64,000 nt of DNA from an uncultured Aquimarina sp. (GCA_947502885.1 CANNBP010000003.1:310001-374000), one strand, 5' to 3'. Positions 1-9,271 are shown, counted from the stretch's first letter. Program-made: numbers and translations. Notes: generated by a model from the letters alone, not told the origin.

Positions 1-1335
1 GGAGCACCATTAAAGTTCACTTACCTCCCTAAAATATCAGAAAACATTAACAGAGCCAAAAGCTGGTTCAACAATGCTATAAAAGCCAATAATTATGCAG
101 GTAACTATAACTATTGTTACTGCACCAAAAGTTCTCATTTTCAGCACGTATTGAACGAGGCCTTAAAAAATGATATTCATATAGAAACATCTTCTGCTTT
201 TGATATCGATATTGTCGAAAACCTAAAAAATCAAGGTAAAATTAATGATAACACCTATGTTATTTGCAATGGTTTTAAACGAGATCGATATATCCAAAAT
301 ATTACTCGATTAATTAATAATGGGCATCAAAAATGTATTCCAATTATCGACAACTATGAGGAGTTATCTTTATTAAGCAATGGAATTGAAGATAAATTTC
401 AAGTAGGAATTCGTATAGCCTCAGAAGAAGAACCAAAGTTCGAATTTTATACTTCACGTCTAGGTATCGGATATCGCAATATTGTCCCTTTTTTCAACAA
501 TCAAATTAAAAGTAATCCAAAGGTAGAACTAAAGATGTTACACTTCTTTATAAACACAGGAATTCGAGATACTGCCTATTATTGGAATGAACTCTTAAAA
601 TGTTTAAAGGTATACATCAACCTTAAAAAAATATGCCCTACTCTAGATAGTTTAAATATTGGTGGAGGTTTTCCTATCAAAAGCTCATTAGGGTTTAACT
701 ATGACTATCAATATATGATTGATGAGATTGTCAATCAAATCCAAATTGCCTGTGAAGAAGCTCGGGTTGATGTTCCTCATATTTTTACAGAGTTTGGGAG
801 TTTCACTGTAGGAGAAAGTGGCGGAGCTATTTATGAGGTATTATATCAAAAACAACAAAATGATCGAGAAAAGTGGAATATGATTAACTCCTCGTTTATT
901 ACCACGCTACCCGATACTTGGGCCATTAATAAGCGATTTATAATGCTGGCCGTAAATAGGTGGGATGAAGAATATGAGCGAGTATTACTTGGTGGGTTAA
1001 CTTGTGATAGTGACGATTATTACAATTCTGAACAGCATATGAATGCTATTTACTTACCCAAGTATACAAAAGAAAAACCACTTTATATAGGCTTTTTCAA
1101 CACAGGTGCTTATCAAGAAACCATCGGTGGTTATGGTGGCCTGCAACATTGTCTGATACCACAACCCAAACATATTATTATCGACCGAGATACAGAAGGA
1201 AATTTAACTACTTCTGTTTTTTCAGAACAACAAACGTCTGAACAGTTGTTATCTATCCTAGGGTATCACAAAAACGACCCAGAAAGGAATACATCTCTTG
1301 ATAGGAATCAACAAAAACTAACAACTATTTTTTAA
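1..1335 (+). CDS. speA: Arginine decarboxylase, biosynthetic (5' end outside window)
   Basis: PLP enzyme of the alanine-racemase-fold group IV decarboxylases, converting arginine to agmatine. The frame is open from base 1, so the start lies upstream; 444 residues are present and family members of about 460 aa suggest that only some 20 are missing. The PLP lysine is in a Tyr-Cys-Thr-Lys-Ser motif near residue 43 of the visible frame, the phosphate-binding loop is the GGGFP stretch near residue 220, and a TCDSDD motif carries the conserved Cys/Asp of this family. It is followed 21 bp later by agmatinase, which uses its product, so substrate and operon logic agree. An internal TTG at 151 is not the start because the lysine motif lies upstream of it. 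Confidence 0.88.
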   Translation, partial: GAPLKFTYLPKISENINRAKSWFNNAIKANNYAGNYNYCYCTKSSHFQHVLNEALKNDIHIETSSAFDIDIVENLKNQGKINDNTYVICNGFKRDRYIQNITRLINNGHQKCIPIIDNYEELSLLSNGIEDKFQVGIRIASEEEPKFEFYTSRLGIGYRNIVPFFNNQIKSNPKVELKMLHFFINTGIRDTAYYWNELLKCLKVYINLKKICPTLDSLNIGGGFPIKSSLGFNYDYQYMIDEIVNQIQIACEEARVDVPHIFTEFGSFTVGESGGAIYEVLYQKQQNDREKWNMINSSFITTLPDTWAINKRFIMLAVNRWDEEYERVLLGGLTCDSDDYYNSEQHMNAIYLPKYTKEKPLYIGFFNTGAYQETIGGYGGLQHCLIPQPKHIIIDRDTEGNLTTSVFSEQQTSEQLLSILGYHKNDPERNTSLDRNQQKLTTIF

Positions 1336-1356
1336 ACCAAACTTAATTTTTTCAAA

Positions 1357-2298
1357 ATGGAAAACAGAACCTATGCAGGCATACCCGAAGAATATGCTAA
1401 ACTGGAAACCGCTAAGGTCGTTTTAATACCCGTTCCTTATGACGGGACGAGCACATGGCAAAAAGGTGCTGACAAAGGACCAGAAGCATTTTTAGACGCT
1501 TCAGAAAATATGGAACTATATGATATAGAAACCGATTCTGAAGTATATAAAAATGGGGTATATCTTGCACCACCTGTTGTGGTAAATTCAACTCCAGAAG
1601 CCATGGCAGATGCCGTGCATCAAGAAACCAAAAAGTTTATAAAAAAGAAAAAGTTCGTAACCATCTTTGGAGGAGAGCATTCTATATCTATTGGTACCAT
1701 TAGAGCTTTTAACGAAGCTTTTGACAACCTAACCGTACTGCATATAGATGCCCATGCAGATTTAAGAAAATCTTATGAAGGGAGTAGCTGTAATCATGCT
1801 TGCGCAGTCTATGAAGCAAGTCAAAACACCAATTTAATTCAGGTAGGCATACGCTCTATGGATATACAAGAAAAGTCTGTAATGGATTATGACAAAACCC
1901 ATTTTGCGCACGAAATGGCAATAGATGATACCTGGATGGATTCGGTTATAGAACAAATGACTGATAATGTATTTATCACTTTTGACTTAGATGCTTTTGA
2001 TCCTTCCATATTACCTAGTACAGGAACACCAGAACCAGGAGGGCTATTTTGGTATGAAACTTTGGATTTTCTAAAATTAGTATTTAATGAGAAAAATGTC
2101 GTGGGGTTTGATATCGTAGAATTATGCCCTAATAAAAACGATAAGTCCTCTGACTTTCTTGCTGCCAAATTGTACTACAAAATGTTAAGCTACAAGTTTG
2201 AAAGTAGTAAAGAAGTTTTAGAAGACGAGTATAATTATACCGAAAATGAAACTTTAAAAAAATTCAAATCAAATCAAGAAGAATACGATGAAAGGTAA
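1357..2298 (+). CDS. speB: Agmatinase (ureohydrolase)
   Basis: Manganese-dependent ureohydrolase of 313 aa that splits agmatine into putrescine and urea. All arginase-family metal motifs are visible: GGEHS at about 105-109, DAHAD at 131-135 and DLD at 210-212. It sits between arginine decarboxylase and a deoxyhypusine-synthase-like gene, whose start codon it overlaps by 11 bp, indicating translational coupling. The context favours agmatinase over arginase, guanidinobutyrase or formimidoylglutamase, which share the fold. Confidence 0.9.
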   Translation: MENRTYAGIPEEYAKLETAKVVLIPVPYDGTSTWQKGADKGPEAFLDASENMELYDIETDSEVYKNGVYLAPPVVVNSTPEAMADAVHQETKKFIKKKKFVTIFGGEHSISIGTIRAFNEAFDNLTVLHIDAHADLRKSYEGSSCNHACAVYEASQNTNLIQVGIRSMDIQEKSVMDYDKTHFAHEMAIDDTWMDSVIEQMTDNVFITFDLDAFDPSILPSTGTPEPGGLFWYETLDFLKLVFNEKNVVGFDIVELCPNKNDKSSDFLAAKLYYKMLSYKFESSKEVLEDEYNYTENETLKKFKSNQEEYDER

Positions 2299-3262
2299 AG
2301 GCGAAATATCAAAATTTATTGAAAAATACTTTCTTCACTTTAATGCTGCAACGGTAGTAGATGCTGCAAAGGCATATGAATCACAGTTAGCAAATGGAGG
2401 AAAGATGCTTGTTTCTCTAGCAGGGGCAATGAGCACAGCAGAGTTAGGAAAAATATTTTCTGAAATGATAAGGCAAGATAAAGTGCATATTATTTCTTGT
2501 ACCGGAGCCAACTTAGAAGAAGATATTATGAATTTGGTGGCTCATAGTCATTATAAAAGAGTCCCTAATTATCGTGATCTAACTCCACAGCAAGAATGGG
2601 AGTTACTAGAAAAAGGATTAAATCGTGTTACCGATACCTGTATTCCCGAAGAAGAAGCATTTAGAAGATTACAAAAACATATTTTTAAAATCTGGAAAGA
2701 TGCCGAAAGTAATGGCGAAAGATATTTTCCTCATGAATTTATGTATAAACTATTGCTCTCTGGTGTACTTGAACAATATTATGAAATAGATATCAAAGAT
2801 TCTTGGATGTATGCCGCTGCCAAAGCTAATTTACCAATGGTTGTACCTGGGTGGGAAGACAGCACAATGGGTAATATTTTTGCAAGCTATGTAATGAAAG
2901 GTGATCTTAATGCCAATACAATGAAATCTGGCATTGAGTATATGGCTTTTCTTGCAGATTGGTATACCGAAAACTCTGACAATGGTATTGGGTTCTTTCA
3001 AATTGGTGGAGGTATTGCAGGAGATTTTCCTATTTGTGTGGTCCCGATGCTCTATCAAGATCTAGAAAGAACCAATACACCGTTCTGGAATTATTTTTGC
3101 CAAATTAGTGATTCTACCACTAGTTATGGGTCTTATTCTGGAGCAGTTCCAAACGAAAAAATCACTTGGGGAAAATTAGACATCGACACCCCAAAGTTTG
3201 TTATAGAAAGCGACGCCACCATTGTTGCTCCTTTATTATTTGGATATATATTAAATATGTAA
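2288..3262 (+). CDS. Deoxyhypusine synthase-like protein (probable polyamine aminobutyl transferase)
   Basis: A 324-aa NAD-dependent protein of the deoxyhypusine synthase family. The active-site lysine of the eukaryotic enzyme lies in a Trp-Gly-Lys motif; the equivalent WGK is seen here with Lys at about 296, and the glycine-rich and acidic patches around IGGGIAGDFP and ISDSTTSYGS fit the NAD/spermidine site. Bacteria lack eIF5A, so the substrate is probably a small amine; bacterial homologues have been linked to homospermidine formation from putrescine. The gene overlaps agmatinase, so it is well placed to receive putrescine. The exact reaction is inferred. Confidence 0.8.
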   Translation: MKGKGEISKFIEKYFLHFNAATVVDAAKAYESQLANGGKMLVSLAGAMSTAELGKIFSEMIRQDKVHIISCTGANLEEDIMNLVAHSHYKRVPNYRDLTPQQEWELLEKGLNRVTDTCIPEEEAFRRLQKHIFKIWKDAESNGERYFPHEFMYKLLLSGVLEQYYEIDIKDSWMYAAAKANLPMVVPGWEDSTMGNIFASYVMKGDLNANTMKSGIEYMAFLADWYTENSDNGIGFFQIGGGIAGDFPICVVPMLYQDLERTNTPFWNYFCQISDSTTSYGSYSGAVPNEKITWGKLDIDTPKFVIESDATIVAPLLFGYILNM

Positions 3263-3264
3263 CT

Positions 3265-3564
3265 ATGAAAAAAAGATCAAGCTCAAATTTGAAAAAAGTG
3301 ATTGTCGATTATAAGAAATTGAACAATACCATTCTAGATCTTTTGATTACCAAATACCCAGATGGTTATGACCAAGAAGATATCATCGCTTTTAAAAATG
3401 CAAAAAATGAGATTATAGAATGTGTAGAAGTAGAAACAGATGATACATTATATCTCGTAAAAGTAAGTAAACGACTAGTTTCGGCTATGGAAGATTTTGA
3501 TGAAGGCAATGAAGATAATACCGATAAAAATCAGGAATTATTAGGTGAACAAGAAATTGAATAA
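3265..3564 (+). CDS. Small conserved-looking protein of unknown function (99 aa)
   Basis: The start chosen is the ATG at 3265, two bases after the stop of the preceding gene, rather than a TTG at 3166 inside that gene. The product is highly charged: a basic N-terminus, a central stretch around a YPDGYDQEDI segment, and an acidic Asp/Glu/Asn-rich tail after residue 75. There is no signal peptide or membrane segment. Its tight position in the polyamine operon suggests co-expression, but no function can be read from the sequence. Confidence 0.75.
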   Translation: MKKRSSSNLKKVIVDYKKLNNTILDLLITKYPDGYDQEDIIAFKNAKNEIIECVEVETDDTLYLVKVSKRLVSAMEDFDEGNEDNTDKNQELLGEQEIE

Positions 3565-3580
3565 AACAAAACTACAGAAA

Positions 3581-4000
3581 ATGAAAAAAGCTGAATTTCA
3601 TCTAGCACTTCCCTGCGAAAATCTAGAGAAGACAAAAGATTTTTATACGTTTAGACTTGGCGCAAAACTCGGAAGATATACGGATCAATGGGCAGATATT
3701 AATTTATATGGTAACCAAATCACATTTACCAAGTCAGGAGATTTCAGTTTTGATTTCAAAAATTACCGTTTAGGAGAACAAATATTACCATCATTTCACT
3801 TTGGGGTAATTCTTGATATAGAAATCTGGGGAAAACTATATTCCAACCTATTAGTAATGGATCTGGAAGTTACAACTGAGGTTACCTTTTTTGAAAACAA
3901 AATTGGAGAGCATCTCTCTTTCTTTATCAAAGATCCTAATGGTTATATGGTAGAGTTTAAAAGTTTTAAAGACGATAGAGAGATATTTAAGGCAGAGTAA
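3581..4000 (+). CDS. VOC (glyoxalase/bleomycin-resistance) superfamily protein
   Basis: A 139-aa protein starting at the ATG at 3581; an in-frame GTG at 3545 overlaps the preceding gene and is less likely. The N-terminal FHLALPC..L..TKDFYTFRLGAKLG segment and the C-terminal FIKDPNGYMVEFKSF segment are the two halves of a vicinal-oxygen-chelate domain; the early His and the late Glu of VEFK occupy the usual metal-ligand places. Members include glyoxalases, dioxygenases and resistance proteins, and the substrate here cannot be told. The next gene starts one base after its stop. Confidence 0.8.
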   Translation: MKKAEFHLALPCENLEKTKDFYTFRLGAKLGRYTDQWADINLYGNQITFTKSGDFSFDFKNYRLGEQILPSFHFGVILDIEIWGKLYSNLLVMDLEVTTEVTFFENKIGEHLSFFIKDPNGYMVEFKSFKDDREIFKAE

Positions 4001-4001
4001 A

Positions 4002-4781
4002 ATGACCGGCAAGGCATATGCAATACAAATTTCTGATTCAATTTCTATAAGAAATTGTAAAAATAACTTTGAAGAAGAACTAATATTTTATGATAGTGAT
4101 GAGTTGTTTTATCAAAGATTTCAAGGACAGTATATCTATGTTTTTAAATATGGAGTAGTTTGTTTTTATAATATAAACAAAGAGGAGATCAAACAAATAT
4201 GTCAAGAAATATTAAAATATGCCAAAAATATTATTTTGGAAGATATTTCAGAGCATATAAATGTTGTTGTAGGTGGAACAACCAACAAAGTATCTTTTGG
4301 AACAGTTACATTAAAGAAATTTAACGTGGAGTCTTTGAGATTGGTAATGCTTAATGTATCTCAATCTGTAGCCTTAGATAATTATGCTAATATTTCAGAA
4401 CAGATTTTAGAAGACACAAGACTACATACTACATACCTTGAAGAAAAAGGAAAGTTAGACATTAATGGCGTAAACCTAAAAAAGTACATCGGACGTGTAC
4501 TAAACATCAAAAATAAGATTTCTGAAAACCTATACATTTTTGATTCGCCAGATGTTACTTGGGATGATGAAACTTTAAATAAGTTAGATCAAAATCTTAA
4601 ACGAGTATTCGATTTAAAAGATCGATATCGTAGTATTCATGATCAGGTAGAAATCATTAAAGAAAACTTAGAACTCTTTAAAGATATCATGTTTCATAGA
4701 GAAAGTAGCAAGTTAGAGTGGATTATTATTATTTTGATTTTGGTTGAAGTGATAGACCTTTTCATTCAAAAATTAACATAA
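4002..4781 (+). CDS. RMD1/DUF155 family membrane-anchored protein
   Basis: A 259-aa protein resembling the DUF155 family of yeast RMD1 and relatives. It has an early YVFKYGVVCFYNI segment typical of the family, a long helical middle (about 125-230) and a single hydrophobic C-terminal helix at about 239-258 just after a conserved HRESSKLEW motif, so it is probably tail-anchored with the bulk in the cytoplasm. It starts immediately after the VOC gene and is followed 16 bp later by the ATP-grasp gene. Bacterial members have no firmly known reaction. Confidence 0.72.
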   Translation: MTGKAYAIQISDSISIRNCKNNFEEELIFYDSDELFYQRFQGQYIYVFKYGVVCFYNINKEEIKQICQEILKYAKNIILEDISEHINVVVGGTTNKVSFGTVTLKKFNVESLRLVMLNVSQSVALDNYANISEQILEDTRLHTTYLEEKGKLDINGVNLKKYIGRVLNIKNKISENLYIFDSPDVTWDDETLNKLDQNLKRVFDLKDRYRSIHDQVEIIKENLELFKDIMFHRESSKLEWIIIILILVEVIDLFIQKLT

Positions 4782-4797
4782 TAAAAAAGTAAATTAA

Positions 4798-6186
4798 GTG
4801 ATTGATAATATTAAAAATAATAACCTAAAAGTAATTGGAACCGAAGAGTGGTGTGTCTTTGATGAATTTGGTATTCCGGCTATTAAATCAAGAGTGGATT
4901 CTGGAGCAAAAACCTCTTCTATTCAAGCTAATAATATCAAAGTTATTCATAAAGGAACTGAAGAATGGGTATGTTTTGAAGTACATCCTATTCAGGATAA
5001 TAGGAGCATTACGATAAGGTGTGAGGCCAAACTTTACGACAAGCGTATTGTAAAAAGTTCATCGGGAATTGCAGAAGAACGCTTTGTAATCAAAACTCCC
5101 GTTACTATTGGAACCGACACTTTTGTTATTGAACTTACATTGGCTAACAGGGATGCTATGGAATATAGAATGCTTTTAGGGAGAGAAGCGTTGATTAATA
5201 GATATATAGTAAATCCATCAATAAGTTTTGCCCAGAAGAATTTTACAAAAGATGAAATTCAAATAAAATACAAACCATTTCTTAGAGAAAGATCAGGGCT
5301 AAAAATTGCGTTGCTTGCAAGTAACCCTAACTTATACAGTAATAAACGTTTACTTGAAGCCGGTATTGCGCGAGGCCATGAGATGGGATTTCTTAATGTA
5401 GAGCAAGCCTATATGAAATTAGACGCTTCTGAGCCCGAAATACGTTTTCGGGGAGGAAATATTATTGATGAATTTGATGCCATTATTCCAAGAATAAAAC
5501 CTTCAATGACATTTTATGCCTGTGCTTTAATTAGACAATTTGACTCTATGGGCGCATACTGCTTGAATACCGCAGAGGCTATCACTCAATCAAGAGATAA
5601 ACTGTTAGCAACTCAACTCTTTGCCAAAAATGATATTCATATCCCCATTACGGGATTTGCAAAATCGCCTTTGGATACAAAAGATTTAATTAAAATGGTT
5701 AATGGAGCGCCACTCATTATTAAACTTTTAGAAAGCACTCAAGGAAAAGGAGTTGTACTTGCCGAAACCAATAAAGCTGCAGAAAGTGTGATTAATGCCT
5801 TTAAAAGTGTGCAAACAAACATTTTGGTACAAGAATTTATTAAAGAAGCAAATGGACAGGATATTCGGTGCTTTGTTGTAAATGGAAAAGTAGTTGCATC
5901 TATGCAAAGGCAAGCTGCTAAAGGTGAGTTTCGTGCTAATATTCACCAAGGTGGTTCTGCTTCTAAAATCAAAATTACTACTGAAGAGAGGAAACTAGCG
6001 ATTAAGGCTGCCAAAATATTGAATTTACCTGTTGCCGGGGTAGATATTATTAGATCAAACAAAGGGCCTCTTTTATTAGAAGTGAATTCATCTCCTGGGT
6101 TAGAAGGTATTGAAAATGCTACCGGATTAGATATAGCTAATATTATGATTGAAGCTATTGAAAAGAAATTGAAATTTAAAAGATGA
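4798..6186 (+). CDS. Fusion of retropepsin-like 'zinc protease' domain and RimK-type ATP-grasp ligase
   Basis: 462 aa with a GTG start at 4798. Residues about 10-150 match the ATP-dependent zinc protease/RimB-like domain, with an aspartic-protease-style motif (VDSGAKTSS) followed by a beta-rich region ending GREALINRY. Residues about 165-460 are a RimK-like ATP-grasp: IIPRI..SM, a glycine-rich ATP-binding loop (STQGKGVVL), a QEFI.E..G.D.R strand, and the Mg-binding [14 protein letters not shown]. RimK adds glutamates to ribosomal protein S6; relatives make other amide bonds. The target in this organism is not evident. It is the last gene of the closely spaced plus-strand block from speA. Confidence 0.82.
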   Translation: MIDNIKNNNLKVIGTEEWCVFDEFGIPAIKSRVDSGAKTSSIQANNIKVIHKGTEEWVCFEVHPIQDNRSITIRCEAKLYDKRIVKSSSGIAEERFVIKTPVTIGTDTFVIELTLANRDAMEYRMLLGREALINRYIVNPSISFAQKNFTKDEIQIKYKPFLRERSGLKIALLASNPNLYSNKRLLEAGIARGHEMGFLNVEQAYMKLDASEPEIRFRGGNIIDEFDAIIPRIKPSMTFYACALIRQFDSMGAYCLNTAEAITQSRDKLLATQLFAKNDIHIPITGFAKSPLDTKDLIKMVNGAPLIIKLLESTQGKGVVLAETNKAAESVINAFKSVQTNILVQEFIKEANGQDIRCFVVNGKVVASMQRQAAKGEFRANIHQGGSASKIKITTEERKLAIKAAKILNLPVAGVDIIRSNKGPLLLEVNSSPGLEGIENATGLDIANIMIEAIEKKLKFKR

Positions 6187-6356
6187 TACATCCAAGATTA
6201 GAAATTTTTAATATGATTTTGAGATGAAAAACTGTGGCGACTAGCCATACACCTTACAAATCGAAAAGGTAAAAAGGAAACGGATTGGATACTAAAAATT
6301 ATCATCATCAAAATGTAAAAGAATAGAACAATAGATTATGTAATACAAAAAATTAA

Positions 6357-6779
6357 ATGCTTATGAAAAATAAAAAGCATAAAGAAAAATCTAGATTAAT
6401 TGTTTATCAAGGAGATGAACTTTTAGTACTTCAAAAGTATACTAAAGAGCTTGAATATGGGCTTATCGGAGGGTTTCTTGAAAAAGGTGAGTCTCCCGAA
6501 ACTGCGTTAATAAGAGAAGCCTTTGAAGAAGTAACACTAAAACTTACCAAGCAAGACCTAGAGTATCAATGTTCTATTACTATAAACCTAAAAAATAAAA
6601 AAAAGATTTCTAAGCATTATTTTGTATGTAGTGATTATACAAAACCGTTCTTATTAGCTGAACCCCATAAGTTTAGAAAAATTGAATGGGTATACTGGAA
6701 AGATACCCTAGATTTTCTAAGCAAGTCCGATAGAAAAGTAGTAAAATCTCTTTTCAAGCCTTGTAAACTGAATTATTAA
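6357..6779 (+). CDS. Nudix hydrolase
   Basis: A 140-aa Nudix-fold protein. The Nudix box runs from about residue 37, with GFLEKGE followed seven residues later by RE, then AFEE; the conserved glycine near the end of the box is replaced by threonine, while the catalytic Arg-Glu and Glu-Glu pairs are intact, so hydrolysis of a nucleoside-diphosphate-type bond is still likely. The start ATG at 6357 and a second ATG at 6363 are both possible. The substrate is unknown. It is followed 11 bp later by a small acidic protein gene and probably shares its transcript. Confidence 0.8.
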   Translation: MLMKNKKHKEKSRLIVYQGDELLVLQKYTKELEYGLIGGFLEKGESPETALIREAFEEVTLKLTKQDLEYQCSITINLKNKKKISKHYFVCSDYTKPFLLAEPHKFRKIEWVYWKDTLDFLSKSDRKVVKSLFKPCKLNY

Positions 6780-6790
6780 AATCAATAAAA

Positions 6791-7045
6791 ATGAATGGTA
6801 CAATTATTAATCAAAATGTGGAGTACGGAGTATTTAAGAAATACTACAATGGATACTATCAATTTATAATGGATAATGGTGAGACAATCGTGTTTGAGGA
6901 AGTTTCTCGAGCCGTAATCAAAAAATTTGATCTTAAATCAGATAAATTCAAAGGTAAAAGTTTTGAAATTACATATTCTGAATATGTCGAAGATGATGAT
7001 GAAGATTTTGTATCCTTCAAAATTGAAAAATTAGAACTGGCTTAA
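6791..7045 (+). CDS. Small acidic cytoplasmic protein, paralogue of the secreted protein at 7231
   Basis: An 84-aa protein without signal peptide, predicted beta-rich from its alternating pattern. It shares a core with the protein at 7231-7584: GVF near the N-terminus, a YY.F strand, V(I/L)KK, then F.GK(S/T)F.IT(Y/F), an Asp-rich loop and an LEL ending. The function is unknown. It follows the Nudix gene by 11 bp. Confidence 0.7.
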   Translation: MNGTIINQNVEYGVFKKYYNGYYQFIMDNGETIVFEEVSRAVIKKFDLKSDKFKGKSFEITYSEYVEDDDEDFVSFKIEKLELA

Positions 7046-7167
7046 AAAAACAAACCCAAAACTTATATGATTTTGAGAGGCCATTTTAATAAAAATGTGC
7101 CTAATCTAAAAAAAGAACTATTCAATCAATCACGTGTAAATATCTTAGAGATTATTTACTAAAAGCG

Positions 7168-7200
7168 CCAGACTTGATGTGATAACCATCTGGATTTTTT
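7168..7200 (+). terminator. Weak candidate terminator
   Basis: A short CCAGA/TCTGG stem (7168-7172 with 7189-7193) followed by A and a run of six T. The stem is only 5 bp with a long loop, so the assignment is tentative; it lies between the two paralogous small genes. Confidence 0.3.
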
Positions 7201-7230
7201 AAACAAAGTAAAACTTAATTCTTACAAACA

Positions 7231-7584
7231 ATGAAAAATTCAAAAAATATAATATTTGTTCTAATTGCCACTTTTTTTTACGGTATAACTATTCAAGCAC
7301 AAGTACCCAATCATGAGACAGAGATTATCACGGGCGTATTTGATGGTTTTGATCGAGAATATTTTACTTTTAATTATACCAATGAAGACGAAGAAGAAGA
7401 TATTATTCTATTTGCAAAAATTAAAACCGAAGTTCTAAAAAAAATTAATTTAAATGATGAGGGTTTTATAGGTAAAACATTTAACATCACTTTTGTTACA
7501 GAAATCATCACAGAAATTGATGATGATGGTGATGAACAAGAATATAATGTTAGAACTATTACTGATTTAGAATTATTGGATTAA
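7231..7584 (+). CDS. Small secreted protein, paralogue of the 84-aa protein at 6791
   Basis: 117 aa with a clear signal peptide (basic start, hydrophobic stretch to about 23, cleavage near QAQ). The mature part is acidic and shares its core order with the upstream 84-aa protein: GVF, a Y-F.F strand, VLKK, GKTFNITF, an Asp-rich loop and a terminal LEL. One copy therefore stays in the cytoplasm and one is exported. No named family is recognised. Confidence 0.7.
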   Translation: MKNSKNIIFVLIATFFYGITIQAQVPNHETEIITGVFDGFDREYFTFNYTNEDEEEDIILFAKIKTEVLKKINLNDEGFIGKTFNITFVTEIITEIDDDGDEQEYNVRTITDLELLD

Positions 7585-7602
7585 TCATAAAGTAAAATAG
7601 TA

Positions 7603-7833
7603 ATGAAAATAATTAAGAAATGGACACTGCTAATTTTTATTTCATTGATTTTATTCTCATGTAAAGAAATCAAAAAAGAAGAGTCTATTATAATGATTGA
7701 AACCGAAAAAGTAAGTTCTAAAAACTATATGGAAAGGCTTGAAGAAGATATGGTTTTAGAGGAAGGTTATAATACTGATAGTGAAAAGACTAAACTTGAA
7801 AATCAAGTCGATACACTAACGACCAATAATTAA
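7603..7833 (+). CDS. Small lipoprotein of unknown function
   Basis: A 76-aa protein with a signal sequence ending in a lipobox (LFSC, Cys at about 21), so the mature lipoprotein is about 56 residues, charged and Glu/Lys-rich. It begins 18 bp after the secreted 117-aa protein and is followed by a good terminator, so the two probably form a short transcript. The function is unknown. Confidence 0.65.
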   Translation: MKIIKKWTLLIFISLILFSCKEIKKEESIIMIETEKVSSKNYMERLEEDMVLEEGYNTDSEKTKLENQVDTLTTNN

Positions 7834-7859
7834 CCTAAAAAATCAACTAGTTATTATAG

Positions 7860-7889
7860 GCACTCACAGAGTAAAGTGAGTGCTTTTTT
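7860..7889 (+). terminator. Rho-independent terminator
   Basis: A perfect 8-bp stem GCACTCAC/GTGAGTGC (7860-7867 with 7876-7883), an 8-nt loop and six T. It closes the transcript of the small secreted protein and lipoprotein. Confidence 0.85.
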
Positions 7890-7927
7890 AGCGCTTATTT
7901 TAATGATTCCTTCAAAAAACAAAAAAA

Positions 7928-9271
7928 GTGAAAAAAAGTATAGAAGTTTTTATGCAAAAAGTAAAAGCTAGAAATGGCAATGAGCCCGAGTTTTTACAAG
8001 CAGTGCAAGAAGTAGCAGAAACAGTAATACCTTTTATAGCAACACAGGATATTTATAAAGGAAAGGATATTCTATTACGTATGGTTGAACCTGAAAGAGT
8101 AATAATGTTTAGAATACCTTGGGTAAATGATCAGGGAGAAATTAGGGTGAATCGTGGATATCGTGTCCAGATGAATTCTGCTATTGGTCCTTATAAAGGT
8201 GGGTTGCGCTTTCATCCCTCGGTAAATGTTAGTGTTTTAAAGTTTTTAGCCTTCGAACAAGTATTTAAAAACAGCCTCACCACATTACCTATGGGAGGTG
8301 CTAAAGGCGGTTCAGATTTTGACCCGAAAAGAAAATCTGATAACGAAATTATGCGTTTTTGTCATAGTTTTATGAGTGAACTTTTTAGAAGCATCGGCCC
8401 AAATACAGATATTCCTGCGGGTGATATTGGGGTTGGTAGCCGTGAGATAGGATACTTGTTTGGAATGTATCGTAAGATCAAAAATGAATTTACAGGAGTT
8501 CTTACAGGCAAAGGTTTAAGCTGGGGAGGTTCTTTAATTCGTCCAGAAGCAACCGGGTATGGTACCGTATATTTTGCACAAAGCATGCTAGCTACAAGAA
8601 ATCATACAATTAAAGGAAAAGACGTAGCAATTTCTGGATCAGGTAATGTTGCTCAATATGCTGCAGAAAAAATAATTCAGTTAGGAGGTAAAGTGTTAAC
8701 TCTATCAGATTCTTCTGGATATATCTATGATAAAAATGGAATTGATCAAGAAAAACTTGAGTTCGTTATGGAGCTAAAAAATATAAAAAGAGGGAGAATA
8801 AATGAGTATACAAAAAAATACCCTTCTGCAGAGTTTGTTAAAGGAGAAACACCTTGGAACACTCCTTGTGACATTGCTTTACCATGTGCTACCCAAAATG
8901 AACTAAATGGAGAAGATGCTATAAAACTTCTTACAAATGGGTGTATATGTGTATGTGAAGGCGCTAATATGCCAAGTACTCCAGAAGCTATTACAGAGTT
9001 TCATAAAGCAAAGATTCTATTTGCCCCTGGTAAGGCATCTAATGCAGGTGGTGTAGCTACTTCGGGATTAGAAATGACACAAAATTCACTTAGGTATAGT
9101 TGGACTCGAGAACAAGTCGATAAAAAACTACGAGAAATAATGAATAATATTCATACCTCTTGTATAGCCTATGGAACAGATGAAAATGGTTATGTTGACT
9201 ATGTCAAGGGCGCCAACATAGCTGGGTTTGTGAAAGTGGCCGATGCCATGTTGGCACAAGGAATAGTATAG
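7928..9271 (+). CDS. gdhA: NADP-specific glutamate dehydrogenase
   Basis: 447 aa, full length for hexameric bacterial glutamate dehydrogenase, which makes glutamate from 2-oxoglutarate and ammonium. Visible motifs are the substrate-lysine segment PMGGAKGG, the RFCHSFM helix, a GSGNVAQYAAEK dinucleotide fold near residue 240, and the CEGANMPSTPEA/NAGGVA segments. The start is a GTG at 7928; family N-termini extend this far, so the later ATG would be too short. It stands alone between a terminator upstream and a bidirectional terminator downstream. Confidence 0.95.
   Translation: MKKSIEVFMQKVKARNGNEPEFLQAVQEVAETVIPFIATQDIYKGKDILLRMVEPERVIMFRIPWVNDQGEIRVNRGYRVQMNSAIGPYKGGLRFHPSVNVSVLKFLAFEQVFKNSLTTLPMGGAKGGSDFDPKRKSDNEIMRFCHSFMSELFRSIGPNTDIPAGDIGVGSREIGYLFGMYRKIKNEFTGVLTGKGLSWGGSLIRPEATGYGTVYFAQSMLATRNHTIKGKDVAISGSGNVAQYAAEKIIQLGGKVLTLSDSSGYIYDKNGIDQEKLEFVMELKNIKRGRINEYTKKYPSAEFVKGETPWNTPCDIALPCATQNELNGEDAIKLLTNGCICVCEGANMPSTPEAITEFHKAKILFAPGKASNAGGVATSGLEMTQNSLRYSWTREQVDKKLREIMNNIHTSCIAYGTDENGYVDYVKGANIAGFVKVADAMLAQGIV

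Noticed and set aside
3166..3264. Longer N-terminus for the 99-aa protein from a TTG at 3166
   Set aside because: It would overlap the previous gene by about 97 bp and adds a basic, unlikely leader; ATG at 3265 fits the operon spacing.
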